A stretch of 64,000 nucleotides of DNA from Burkholderiales bacterium (GTDB lineage: Bacteria; Pseudomonadota; Gammaproteobacteria; Burkholderiales; Burkholderiaceae_B). Below are positions 7,046 through 15,339 of this stretch, in pieces (the stretch's first letter is position 1; each line of letters opens with the position of its first letter). The stretch lies in NCBI GenBank assembly GCA_021299735.1, contig JAJTEM010000002.1, positions 1 to 64,000 on the forward strand, read 5' to 3'. The translations under genes and the position numbers were made by a program. The notes beneath the pieces are model-generated. The model was not told the DNA's origin and made no database searches. It saw nothing but the letters and a program-made list of their open reading frames with translations.

Positions 7046-8600
7046 GGGCCATCGGCGGTTGGTTGATCACTTCACCAGCCAGTGATTTTCGGTACTGAAT
7101 CGCTGTGGCAATGTGTTTTTTGTCGATTTGATTCACTTGGTCGAGGTCGGCCAAAGTGCGTGCCACCCTGCAAATTCTGTGAAGTGCGCGCGCTGAAAGA
7201 TGATTTTTTTGTGCGTAAGCCAGTAAAAGTTTTTCAGCGCCACTGGCTGGTTTGCAATATTTGCTGATTTGCCCCGCGCTCATTTCGCCATTCAGGCACC
7301 CTTGGCGCTCAAGCTGAACGGTTCGGGCATTTTCAACCTGTGCACGCAACCCTGCACTGGTCGTCAACTCTGTGTGTTCTTTTTCACCCTGCAACAGCGT
7401 GCCGTGGTCAATGGCTTGTACTTCAATTGAAATATCCAGCCTGTCGGCGAGTGGGCCGGAGAGTTTGTTTTGGTATTTCCGAACTTGTTCGGGTGTGCAT
7501 CGGCATTCTTTGGCCGGGTGCCCCAGCCAGCCGCAGGGGCAGGGGTTGTGGGCGCATATCCACAAAAACCTGGCCGGAAAGCTGGCTTGGTGGCCCGATC
7601 TGGAAATATTGACGCGCCCTGTTTCGAGCGGTTCACGAAGCGATTCCAGGCAACGTCTGTCAAATTCCAAAACTTCATCGGTAAATAACACACCCTGGTG
7701 CGCCAAGGTAATTTCTCCCGGTGAGGGTGGGTTTCCGCCGCCAATCAGGGCGGCCATGGTGCTGCTGGGGTGCGGGTTTCGAAAAGGGCGCTGTGGGCTA
7801 AGCGCATCGCTTTCACCTTTAAGGCTTCGAATGGCTGAAATTTCCAGCGAATCTTCATACGGCAAAGCTGGCATCAAACTACCCGCGCGCTGCGCAAGCA
7901 TCGATTTTCCGCTTCCGGGTGGCCCAACCAAGCGAATGTGATGTTGGCCCGCTGTAGCGGTAAGTAGCGCATGTTTTGCCGTTTGGTGGCCAATAACCTC
8001 GGCCATGTCCAGCAATGTGGCTTGGGCTGCGTTGGTTTGCGGGTTGTATGCCTCCTGTTGAAGAGGCGTGCCGTGCCCGACCAAATGTGCTGCCGCTTCA
8101 AACAAATTGTTTGCACCAAATACCGCAATGTCGGGCACCGTGGCCGCCAGGCTGGCCTGTGCCTTGGGCAGCATTAGTTTTAAAGGGCGTTGGCGAATTT
8201 TGGCTTCTTTGCGCACGGCAAAAGCCAGTGCGAAGGGGCTTCGCACACCCGTCAGCGAGCCGGAGAGCGAGAGCTCGCTTGCAAAAAGCCATTCTGACAA
8301 ATCGGCTTTGCCCAGTTGGCCCGATGCACTTGCAATGCCCAGTGCCACTGCGAGATCGAAAGCAGCGCTTCCTTTCGGGAGGTCGGCCGGTGCAAGGTTG
8401 ACTGTGATTCGTTGTGCCGGAAACTCGAAACCGCTGTTAAGCAGTGCAGAGCGCACGCGTTCTTTCGATTCTCGAATTTCAGTGTCGGGCAGGCCAACCA
8501 GCGCAAACGAAGGCAAACCCGCTGACAGATGAACCTCAATTTGAACTGCAACCGGGCGAATGCCCACGAAAGTCAGGCTGTGAAGGGTAGCTAAAGGCAT
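7035..8600 (-). CDS. comM: YifB/ComM Mg-chelatase-like AAA+ ATPase
   Basis: A 521-residue protein of the ComM/YifB family. In natural transformation ComM is a hexameric helicase that widens the recombination branch during uptake of DNA. Domains: N-terminal Lon-S5-like region (1-170), AAA+ Mg-chelatase domain with Walker A GPPGSGKS (226-233), Walker B region VLFTDEVLEF, the cysteine-rich loop CAHNPCPCGW, and a C-terminal chelatase-like helical part. Length is usual for the family. No other competence gene is near. It overlaps the convergent MFS gene by 11 bases. Confidence 0.92.
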   Translation of the reverse strand: MPLATLHSLTFVGIRPVAVQIEVHLSAGLPSFALVGLPDTEIRESKERVRSALLNSGFEFPAQRITVNLAPADLPKGSAAFDLAVALGIASASGQLGKADLSEWLFASELSLSGSLTGVRSPFALAFAVRKEAKIRQRPLKLMLPKAQASLAATVPDIAVFGANNLFEAAAHLVGHGTPLQQEAYNPQTNAAQATLLDMAEVIGHQTAKHALLTATAGQHHIRLVGPPGSGKSMLAQRAGSLMPALPYEDSLEISAIRSLKGESDALSPQRPFRNPHPSSTMAALIGGGNPPSPGEITLAHQGVLFTDEVLEFDRRCLESLREPLETGRVNISRSGHQASFPARFLWICAHNPCPCGWLGHPAKECRCTPEQVRKYQNKLSGPLADRLDISIEVQAIDHGTLLQGEKEHTELTTSAGLRAQVENARTVQLERQGCLNGEMSAGQISKYCKPASGAEKLLLAYAQKNHLSARALHRICRVARTLADLDQVNQIDKKHIATAIQYRKSLAGEVINQPPMALTA

Positions 8601-8688
8601 TGTGCGGGCTGTTGACCAAAACCCGGTGATTATCCCCGCATGGCCTGGCTTGGCAAGCAGGTAGTTAGCTTGTGGTCACCCGGTGTGG

Positions 8689-8919
8689 TCAGCTTCGCTT
8701 CTCTAGTTCAGCCACGCGCATTTCCAGTGCATGCACCTTTTCGCGCAACCTGTTCAGCACTTCCTTCTGAATTTCGAAATCTTCAAGGCTTACAAATTCC
8801 ATTTCCTGTAAACCCTGGCGAATCAGCTGCGTGATTGGGTTTTCCATGGTTTGCAGGCCTTTTGCTTTGAGTAATTCGGCAACTTTGGCCGTGACTGCAT
8901 CGAAAGGATTGTCCGCCAA
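8689..8919 (-). CDS. ubiK: UbiK/BMFP-type ubiquinone biosynthesis accessory factor
   Basis: A small helical protein (76 residues from TTG 8919). The C-terminal half is a coiled coil (FVSLEDFEIQKEVLNRL through RVAELEKRS) matching the BMFP family, formerly YqiC. The enterobacterial member UbiK forms trimers with UbiJ and helps ubiquinone assembly at the membrane. The start is uncertain: no ATG fits. TTG 8919 has GGGGGA 4 bases upstream and gives the family's usual N-terminus, while TTG 8955 would run into the NtrC sites. It is divergent from the porin-glnK-amtB operon. Confidence 0.75.
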   Translation of the reverse strand: MADNPFDAVTAKVAELLKAKGLQTMENPITQLIRQGLQEMEFVSLEDFEIQKEVLNRLREKVHALEMRVAELEKRS

Positions 8920-8948
8920 TGTTTCCCCCAAAAGAGTTGTCTTGCATG

Positions 8949-8963
8949 GCACCAATTTGGTGC
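8949..8963. promoter_or_regulatory. NtrC binding site 1
   Basis: GCACCA-ATT-TGGTGC is a perfect 15-bp palindrome equal to the enterobacterial NtrC consensus. It lies about 130 bp upstream of the predicted sigma-54 start site of the porin-glnK-amtB operon, a normal enhancer distance. Confidence 0.85.
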
Positions 8964-8976
8964 ACCAAAGTGGTGC
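8962..8976. promoter_or_regulatory. NtrC binding site 2
   Basis: GCACCA-AAG-TGGTGC is a second perfect consensus palindrome, overlapping the first by two bases. Centre-to-centre distance is 13 bp, unusually close for two NtrC dimers. Confidence 0.85.
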
Positions 8977-9059
8977 TGCAACTGAAAATTCAAAAAATTG
9001 AATCGCTATTGTGCCCGAAAAAGGGCGGTTTATCGTGAAATTACCGACGAGTTAACCGC

Positions 9060-9075
9060 TGGCACAGTTCTCGCT
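9060..9075 (+). promoter_or_regulatory. Sigma-54 promoter of porin-glnK-amtB
   Basis: TGGCACAGTTCTCGCT matches the -24/-12 consensus TGGCAC-N5-TTGC, with GG and GC correctly spaced and one mismatch in the -12 box. The predicted start is near 9086, leaving a 44-base leader before the porin ATG. The NtrC sites upstream support it. Confidence 0.85.
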
Positions 9076-9129
9076 ATTACAGCCTTGCCAAAAAAATTTA
9101 CGGCATTCATCTATTTTTAGGAGAGTGAG

Positions 9130-9945
9130 ATGAAAAAATTAGTACTAGTCGCTGCCATCGCCGCAACTACTTTCGGGGCTGTTTCAACTGCGCAAGCCGA
9201 AGGCTTCACCGTTACTGGCAACGCCGGCATGTTCTCTGATTACCGTTTCCGCGGCATTAGCCAAACAAACAACGACATCGCTTTCCAAGGTGGTTTCGAC
9301 GTTGTACACAGCAGCGGACTTTACGCTGGCGTATGGAATTCGAACATTGGTTTCGGTGGTGGCGCAGGCAACGGAAACGGTTTGGAAACTGATGTTTATG
9401 GTGGCTACACCTTCCCAATCGGCCCCGTGACTGCTGATGTTGGTTTGCTGCAATACATTTATTCAGGTACCACCGACGCGGCTACACGTAACCCCGCTCA
9501 AAATGTAAAGTTCGACACCCTTGAAGCGTATGTAAAAGCCAGCTATGCAGGTTTTACCTTGGCAGGTTACTACGCTCTGTCTGAAGACTACTTCGGTACA
9601 AGCGATCAGCAAGGCCCGGCAACTTCAAACGTCGCCGACATGAGTGGCTCTACTTATGTGAACCTGGCATACAAATATGCTTTGAGCGACAAGATCACCA
9701 TTTCTGCCGCAATTGGTCAAACCAATTTTGAAAAGCCGGTTGCTCCAGTGCTTGTAGGCGCTGGTTTTGTTGATTCTTATGTTGATTACAACGTGGGCGT
9801 AACCTACAACCTGAACGGGTTTGAGTTGGGGTTGGCCTATGTGGATGGTGATGACGATATGGAAGCTATTGCTGTTGGTGCTGGCGGCTTTAACCGTGAT
9901 GCAGGCAAAGGCGATGTGGTAGTTTCAATCAAGAAGTCGTTCTAA
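9130..9945 (+). CDS. TorF family putative porin
   Basis: A 271-residue outer-membrane beta-barrel protein. The signal peptide is residues 1-23 (ending AQA). The mature start GFTVTGNAGMFSDYRFRGIS is characteristic of the TorF/TIGR02001 family, and the chain ends in phenylalanine as outer-membrane barrels do. Alternating hydrophobic strands run through the whole protein. It is the first gene of an NtrC/sigma-54 operon with glnK and amtB, so it probably admits ammonium or small nitrogen compounds across the outer membrane when nitrogen is short; that substrate is inference from context. SD AGGAG lies 7 bases before the ATG. A hairpin with a T-run follows the gene. Confidence 0.88.
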   Translation: MKKLVLVAAIAATTFGAVSTAQAEGFTVTGNAGMFSDYRFRGISQTNNDIAFQGGFDVVHSSGLYAGVWNSNIGFGGGAGNGNGLETDVYGGYTFPIGPVTADVGLLQYIYSGTTDAATRNPAQNVKFDTLEAYVKASYAGFTLAGYYALSEDYFGTSDQQGPATSNVADMSGSTYVNLAYKYALSDKITISAAIGQTNFEKPVAPVLVGAGFVDSYVDYNVGVTYNLNGFELGLAYVDGDDDMEAIAVGAGGFNRDAGKGDVVVSIKKSF

Positions 9946-9956
9946 ATCGAATCCAG

Positions 9957-10355
<399 letters not shown>

Positions 10356-10376
10356 CCAGAGAGAAGTGAGGAAATC

Positions 10377-11831
10377 ATGAAGAAACTTCTGACTGTCTGG
10401 CTGGCGGCTGCTGCACTGGGTTTCAGTGTTGCAAGTCCCGGTGTGTTTGCGCAAGAAACACCCGCGGCCCCTGCCACCGAAGCCACTGAAACAATTGCTG
10501 CGCCCGTAGAGGCTGCACCCGCAGTTGAACCTGCTGCGCCAGCCCCAATGGCTGCCGAGGCTGCACCTGCAGAAGCAGCAGCACCCGCTGTTGAACAAAC
10601 AGTAAACAAGGGCGATATTACCTGGATGATGGTTGCGACCATTTTGGTTATTTTCATGACCATTCCAGGCCTGGCGCTATTCTACGGCGGCTTGGTTCGC
10701 GCCAAGAACATGCTGTCGGTGCTAATGCAGGTGATGTCTGTTTTCTGCTTGATCGTGGTGCTCTGGGCCGTATATGGTTACAGCTTGACTTTCGGCGGTG
10801 GCGACAATCCATTCGTGGGTAATTTCAGCAAGCTCTTCCTCAGTGGTGTAACGCCCGACTCTTTGTCGGCAACATTCACCGAAGGCGTGATGATCCCCGA
10901 ATTCATTTTCATCGCATTCCAGTCCACATTTGCCGCTATTACTTGTGCGCTGATCGTGGGTGCATTTGCTGAACGCATTAAGTTCTCCGCAGTGCTTCTA
11001 TTCTGCGCAATCTGGTTCACATTCAGCTACATTCCAATCGCACACATGGTGTGGGACGCAGCCGGCTTCATTTTCGCTGATGGCGCAATCGACTTCGCTG
11101 GTGGTACTGTGGTTCACATCAACGCTGCTGTGGCAGGTTTGGTGGGTGCTTACATGATTGGTAAGCGCGTTGGCTACGGCAAGGAAGCAATGACTCCACA
11201 CAGCCTGACACTGACCATGGTTGGTGCCTCCATGTTGTGGGTGGGTTGGTTCGGCTTCAACGCAGGTTCAAACCTGGAAGCCAACGGTGGTACAACACTG
11301 GCCTTCATTAACACATTGCTGGCAACTGCCGCCGCAACCCTTAGCTGGGCCGCTGCAGAAGCATTACTGAAAGGAAAGGCCTCCATGTTGGGTGCAGCTT
11401 CCGGTGCAGTAGGTGGTTTGGTTGCGATTACACCAGCTTGCGGTACGATCGGCCCAATGGGAGCACTGATCCTTGGTTTGATGGCTGGTCCAATCTGCTT
11501 GTGGGGCGTGACTGGCCTGAAGAAGATGTTGGGTGCAGACGATGCGCTGGACGTATTTGGTGTACACGGTGTCGGCGGTATCTTGGGTGCGATCATGGTG
11601 GGTGTGTTGTCGGCACCTAGCTTGGGCGGCACAATGGGTGACGACTTCGTGATCGGTTCGCAAGTTCTGGTACAGCTGAAAGGCGTGGTAATCACCATCG
11701 TTTGGTCTGGTATCGTGGCTGCAATCTCCTTCAAGCTGGTAGACCTAATCGTTGGTCTGCGTGTTTCTGAAGATGCAGAGCGTGAAGGTCTGGACATCAC
11801 TTCACACGGTGAAACAGCCTACAGCAAGTAA
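10377..11831 (+). CDS. amtB: Ammonium channel/transporter AmtB
   Basis: A 484-residue ammonium transporter of the Amt/MEP/Rh family in the inner membrane. A signal peptide (1-25, ending VFA) is followed by an unusually long Ala/Pro/Glu-rich linker (about 26-75), which is not part of the channel. The 11-helix core then follows, with typical segments GLALFYGGLVRAKN, FAFNAGSNLE-like WFGFNAGSNLE and DVFGVHGVGG. The low-complexity periplasmic linker is the only oddity. It is coupled to glnK (21-base gap) and is followed by a strong terminator. Confidence 0.95.
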   Translation: MKKLLTVWLAAAALGFSVASPGVFAQETPAAPATEATETIAAPVEAAPAVEPAAPAPMAAEAAPAEAAAPAVEQTVNKGDITWMMVATILVIFMTIPGLALFYGGLVRAKNMLSVLMQVMSVFCLIVVLWAVYGYSLTFGGGDNPFVGNFSKLFLSGVTPDSLSATFTEGVMIPEFIFIAFQSTFAAITCALIVGAFAERIKFSAVLLFCAIWFTFSYIPIAHMVWDAAGFIFADGAIDFAGGTVVHINAAVAGLVGAYMIGKRVGYGKEAMTPHSLTLTMVGASMLWVGWFGFNAGSNLEANGGTTLAFINTLLATAAATLSWAAAEALLKGKASMLGAASGAVGGLVAITPACGTIGPMGALILGLMAGPICLWGVTGLKKMLGADDALDVFGVHGVGGILGAIMVGVLSAPSLGGTMGDDFVIGSQVLVQLKGVVITIVWSGIVAAISFKLVDLIVGLRVSEDAEREGLDITSHGETAYSK

Positions 11832-11884
11832 GCAACACTCTCCACTTAGGTGGAATCCTTCAGCCCGGGGTAAAGGGCTGATTC

Positions 11885-11909
11885 AAAGGCACCTTAGGGT
11901 GCCTTTTTT
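11885..11909 (+). terminator. Intrinsic terminator after amtB
   Basis: AAAGGCACC (11885-11893) pairs with GGTGCCTTT (11898-11906) around a 4-base loop and ends in a T6 run. Two further small hairpins lie between the amtB stop and this element (arms 11841-11845/11850-11854 and 11861-11866/11875-11880). Confidence 0.9.
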
Positions 11910-12382
11910 GTTGCCTTACGCTTTTGATTGGGTTGGAGGTGGCGGCGATGGAGTTTTTGCCAAGTGAATCGAACAGTGTCTGCCCGCACATGCGCTTTTT
12001 GGTTACTCCAGCGCCGTCTATTCTCCAACCCAAAGAAAACAGGCGTGAGGGTAACAAGGGGTGGGAGAATTCACGCGCGGTGATAGGCGAGGGGAAGGTT
12101 CAAGAGATCGCACCTTGCCCAGTCAGGAAACTTGCCGACTGGAGGTGCTGGGCAGTGCGGTCGCAATGCGAAAGCCAAAGCCCGACTGTCTTTTTTGGAG
12201 GGTTTGGCTTAGCACGGCACAAACCGCAAGGCGATCAAGCAAGTTTTCGGGCAAGGGCGACTCTTAACCTTCCCCCAGCCCCCCCGTAAATACCCCAACC
12301 CCGCCTTCACACCCTATTTTCCTCTCTCAATGTGGCAGTGCAGCGTTTTGGATTACACTTGTTTAAGTATTCAAACCAGAGA
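11910..12382. other. Gene-free interval before gshA, with structured segment
   Basis: About 470 bp with no convincing gene. Open frames in it lack ribosome-binding sites and resemble nothing I know. Between 12110 and 12209 the plus strand can form strong local hairpins, including two mutually exclusive ones. A C-rich run sits near 12270-12300. The gshA promoter must lie here, but I cannot place it. Confidence 0.6.
12110..12209 (+). ncRNA. Candidate structured RNA element in gshA leader
   Basis: Fold A: GCACCT (12110-12115) with AGGTGC (12143-12148), enclosing CCAGTC (12119-12124) with GACTGG (12137-12142). Fold B, incompatible with A: TGCCCAG (12116-12122) with CTGGGCA (12148-12154). A further hairpin pairs AGCCAAA-g-CCC (12173-12183) with GGGTTTGGCT (12200-12209). 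No match to a known riboswitch class was recognised. Transcription is not shown. Confidence 0.35.
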
Positions 12383-13678
12383 ATGTTGATGGTTCCACAT
12401 CTAGTAACAGCTTTAACCGGTCCCTTGCTGGATCTCGAAAAACGAATGCTCGACAAAACCACCGAGATTGAACGCTGGTTTCGTATGGCCTGGAACGAGA
12501 ACACTCCACCGTTTTACAGCTCGGTTGATGTACGCAATGCCGGTTTCAAACTTGCACCTGTCGATACCAACCTGTTCCCCGGCGGCTTTAACAATCTGGC
12601 CCCCGACATGATGCCGCTGGCCATTCAGGCTGCCATGAGTGCAATTGAAAAAATTTGCCCGGAAGCACGCAGCATGGTGCTCGTGCCCGAGAACCACACC
12701 CGCAACACTTTTTACCTCACGAACGTGGCCCGCTTGGCTGCGATTCTGAAGCAAACGGGTTTGGAGATTCGTCTGGGTTCTGTTTCGCCTGAAATTACCG
12801 AACCTACCCGTTTCGATTTACCCGATGGGCAACACATTGTGCTGGAACCGCTCAAGCGCAATGGCAACCGCGTGGGTGTTGATGGCCTTGAGCCTTGTGC
12901 AGTGCTGTTGAACAATGACCTTTCCGCTGGCGTACCCCCTATTCTTCAAGGCATTAAGGATCAAATTTTGCTGCCACCGTTGCATGCAGGTTGGGCTACT
13001 CGGCGCAAAAGCACGCACTTCAAGGCTTACGATTCTGTGGTGGAGTCCTTCTCAGGAATGCTTGAAATTGACCCATGGTTGATCAATCCGTATTTCACTC
13101 ACCGCAGCCAGCTGAATTTTCAGGAGCGTGTTGGCGAAGAGGCTTTGGCCGAGGCAGTAGACGAAATATTGGCCAAAACACGAGTTAAATATGCCGAGTA
13201 CGGCATTGATGAACAACCCTATGTGGTTGTGAAAGCGGATGCAGGCACCTATGGCATGGGAATCATGACCGTGAAAGACGCCTCCGAGGTGGTGGGGTTA
13301 AACCGTAAACAGCGCAATAAAATGTCGGTCGTCAAGGAAGGTTTGCAGGTGTCTGATGTAATTATTCAAGAGGGTGTACACACTTTTGAAAGCATCGAAG
13401 ACGCCGTGGCCGAACCCGTGGTGTACATGATAGACCGCTACGTGGTGGGCGGTTTTTACCGCGTGCACACAGGCCGTGGCCGCGATGAAAACCTGAACGC
13501 GCCCGGCATGCACTTTGTACCTTTGGCATTCGAAACACCGTGCAACACGCCCGATTGCAGTGACCGCCCGGATGCGGCCATGAACCGCTTTTACGCCTAT
13601 GGCGTTATTGGTCGTTTGGCGGCACTTGCGGCTTCGCAAGAGCTGGAGGCAACCGCCAATGTGGAGTTGGCCGCATGA
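12383..13678 (+). CDS. gshA: Glutamate-cysteine ligase
   Basis: A 431-residue enzyme that joins glutamate and cysteine, the first step of glutathione synthesis. It belongs to the proteobacterial type that is unrelated in length and motifs to the E. coli enzyme. The N-terminus MVPHLVTALTGPLLDLE, FYSSVDVRNAGFKLAPVD and NLFPGGFNNL are highly conserved in that group, and VVKADAGTYGMGIMTV carries the glycine-rich nucleotide-binding segment. ATG 12383 is used; ATG 12389 (MVPHLV) is equally possible, and no strong SD precedes either. The stop overlaps gshB by 4 bases (ATGA), starting a tightly packed run through ptsI. Confidence 0.92.
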   Translation: MLMVPHLVTALTGPLLDLEKRMLDKTTEIERWFRMAWNENTPPFYSSVDVRNAGFKLAPVDTNLFPGGFNNLAPDMMPLAIQAAMSAIEKICPEARSMVLVPENHTRNTFYLTNVARLAAILKQTGLEIRLGSVSPEITEPTRFDLPDGQHIVLEPLKRNGNRVGVDGLEPCAVLLNNDLSAGVPPILQGIKDQILLPPLHAGWATRRKSTHFKAYDSVVESFSGMLEIDPWLINPYFTHRSQLNFQERVGEEALAEAVDEILAKTRVKYAEYGIDEQPYVVVKADAGTYGMGIMTVKDASEVVGLNRKQRNKMSVVKEGLQVSDVIIQEGVHTFESIEDAVAEPVVYMIDRYVVGGFYRVHTGRGRDENLNAPGMHFVPLAFETPCNTPDCSDRPDAAMNRFYAYGVIGRLAALAASQELEATANVELAA

Positions 13679-14634
13679 GCAGCCGAAGTTTTGTGTGCGT
13701 TATCGACCCACTCACCAGCCTGAATCCGAAAAAAGATTCCTCTATTGCCATGATGGAATCGGCACAATCGCGCGGCTGGAAAGTGGGTGTGATTGAGGAC
13801 GGCGGCATGCATTGGGCCAGCGGCTCGGGTGTTCGTGCCCAAGTGGTGTGGATTGCAATTGATCGGGCCAACAAGCCTTGGTATTCCGAGGTGGGCCGCG
13901 AAGAAGTGGCCCTGAAAGACCTAGATGCCGTCATCATGCGCAAAGATCCGCCCTTTGACGCAGAGTTCGTAACAGCCACCTGGCTTTTGGAACAGGGCGA
14001 GCGAGAAGGCGCGCGCGTGTTCAACAGCCCGCGGGCCATTCGCGACCACAATGAAAAATTCACCATTGCGCAGTTTGAACAGTTTGTGGTGCCCACCCTG
14101 GTGTCGCGTAACGCTGCACAACTGCGCAGCTTTCTGGACCACTACCCCGATGCGATTGCCAAGCCTTTGGATGGAATGGGTACTTCAATTTTTCGCATGA
14201 AAAAAGGCGATCAAAACGTGGGCGTGATACTGGAAACGCTCACCGATTACGGCAAGAAAACCGCCATGATTCAGCGTTATATTCCAGAAATTGTGGATGG
14301 CGACAAACGCGTGTTACTCATCAACGGTGAGCCAGTGCCTTACTGCCTGGCGCGCTTGCCCAAAGAAGGCGAACACCGCGGTAACCTGGCGGCGGGCGGC
14401 ACAGGGCGTGCGCAGCCCTTGAGTGAAAGTGACTGGCACATTGCACGAACACTAGGCCCAGAATTGAAAAAGCGCGGCTTATTGCTCGTGGGGCTGGACA
14501 TCATTGGTCAGAACTTGACTGAAGTGAATGTAACAAGCCCCACGTGTTTCCGTGAGATCATGGAGCAAACAGGCTTTCCCGTGGCTGATACCTTTGTGCA
14601 AGCAGTTGAAGCAGCCTTGCAGGAGGGCAGCTGA
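13675..14634 (+). CDS. gshB: Glutathione synthetase
   Basis: A 319-residue ATP-grasp enzyme that adds glycine to gamma-glutamylcysteine. The N-terminal domain contains FVCVIDPLTSLNPKKDSS. The ATP-grasp core includes AKPLDGMGTSIFR (about residue 162), IQRYIPEIVDGDKRVLLING and the metal-binding VNVTSPTCFREI near residue 295. Length is normal. It overlaps gshA by 4 bases and the PTS EIIA gene by 1 base, so thiol synthesis and the PTS proteins are translated from one message. Confidence 0.95.
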   Translation: MSSRSFVCVIDPLTSLNPKKDSSIAMMESAQSRGWKVGVIEDGGMHWASGSGVRAQVVWIAIDRANKPWYSEVGREEVALKDLDAVIMRKDPPFDAEFVTATWLLEQGEREGARVFNSPRAIRDHNEKFTIAQFEQFVVPTLVSRNAAQLRSFLDHYPDAIAKPLDGMGTSIFRMKKGDQNVGVILETLTDYGKKTAMIQRYIPEIVDGDKRVLLINGEPVPYCLARLPKEGEHRGNLAAGGTGRAQPLSESDWHIARTLGPELKKRGLLLVGLDIIGQNLTEVNVTSPTCFREIMEQTGFPVADTFVQAVEAALQEGS

Positions 14635-15098
14635 TGCTTGGCTTGGTACTTGTTGCTCATGCTCCATTTGGCGATGCCATTGCCCAATGTGTAAAACATG
14701 TGATGGGATCTTTGCCCGACGGCTTGGCGGTGGTGGATGTACTCGCCGATGACGACATTGATCATTCAGTTCAACGCATTCAAGATGCAGCACGGCAAGT
14801 GAATACTGGCGAAGGAGTTGTGTTCTTAACTGACCTGTTTGGCGCAACCCCCTCGAATGCAGCAGTGCGTGCAGGTGCAGAGTCGCTTAACATGCCCACC
14901 GTGTTGGTATCGGGCTGCAACCTGCCCATGGTGTTGCGTGCACTGGGCTTTCGGGGTTTACCCATCAGTGAGGTTGCCGAGCGTTTGGTCATGGGAGGCC
15001 GAAACGGTATCGTAAGCACTGGTGCCACCGCGCCACAACGTCAAACATTTAACCCGGCTAAAAACGATGATTCAGCAAGAAATCACCATCAGCAATAA
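14634..15098 (+). CDS. manX: PTS EIIA component, mannose family
   Basis: A 154-residue cytoplasmic phosphocarrier of the EIIA-Man family. The phosphorylated histidine is His9 in LVLVAHAPFGDA, and FLTDLFGATPSN (about residue 64) is the second family signature. No membrane EIIC/EIID gene is in the window, so as in other betaproteobacteria it probably belongs to a regulatory rather than sugar-transporting PTS chain. That role is inference. The 3' end overlaps the ptsH start by 32 bases in another frame. The last 20 residues are poorly conserved and hydrophilic. Confidence 0.88.
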   Translation: MLGLVLVAHAPFGDAIAQCVKHVMGSLPDGLAVVDVLADDDIDHSVQRIQDAARQVNTGEGVVFLTDLFGATPSNAAVRAGAESLNMPTVLVSGCNLPMVLRALGFRGLPISEVAERLVMGGRNGIVSTGATAPQRQTFNPAKNDDSARNHHQQ

Positions 15099-15336
15099 AT
15101 TAGGCCTGCATGCGCGGGCCTCCGTCAAATTGACCCAAACCGCCAGCCGCTTTCAATCTGAAGTGTGGATTGCCAAGGCAGGCCGACGTGTGAATGCGAA
15201 AAGCATTATGGGTGTCATGATGTTGGCCGCAGGCAAAGGGCACAACGTGGTGTTGGAGGCAGAGGGTAGTGACGAGGCCGAAGCCATCGCCGCATTGGTG
15301 GCCTTGATTGACGACAAATTTGGCGAAGGCGAATAA
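15067..15336 (+). CDS. ptsH: HPr phosphocarrier protein
   Basis: An 89-residue HPr. His15 in KLGLHARAS takes phosphate from enzyme I, and Ser46 in NAKSIMGVMML is the site used by HPr kinase where that enzyme exists. ATG 15067 puts His15 at its standard position, although the reading frame is open further upstream. The gene begins inside the 3' end of the EIIA gene and stops 3 bases before ptsI, so the three are co-translated. It passes phosphate between EI (ptsI) and the EIIA encoded just upstream. Confidence 0.93.
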   Translation: MIQQEITISNKLGLHARASVKLTQTASRFQSEVWIAKAGRRVNAKSIMGVMMLAAGKGHNVVLEAEGSDEAEAIAALVALIDDKFGEGE

Positions 15337-15339
15337 ACC

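Noticed and set aside
11174-11800. Long frame antisense to amtB
   Set aside because: Shadow of the high-GC third-position pattern of amtB; rich in Pro/Thr/Ser and without family features.
11924-12289. Open frame of 121 codons between amtB and gshA
   Set aside because: No SD, no recognisable motif, and it spans strongly structured sequence; more likely non-coding.
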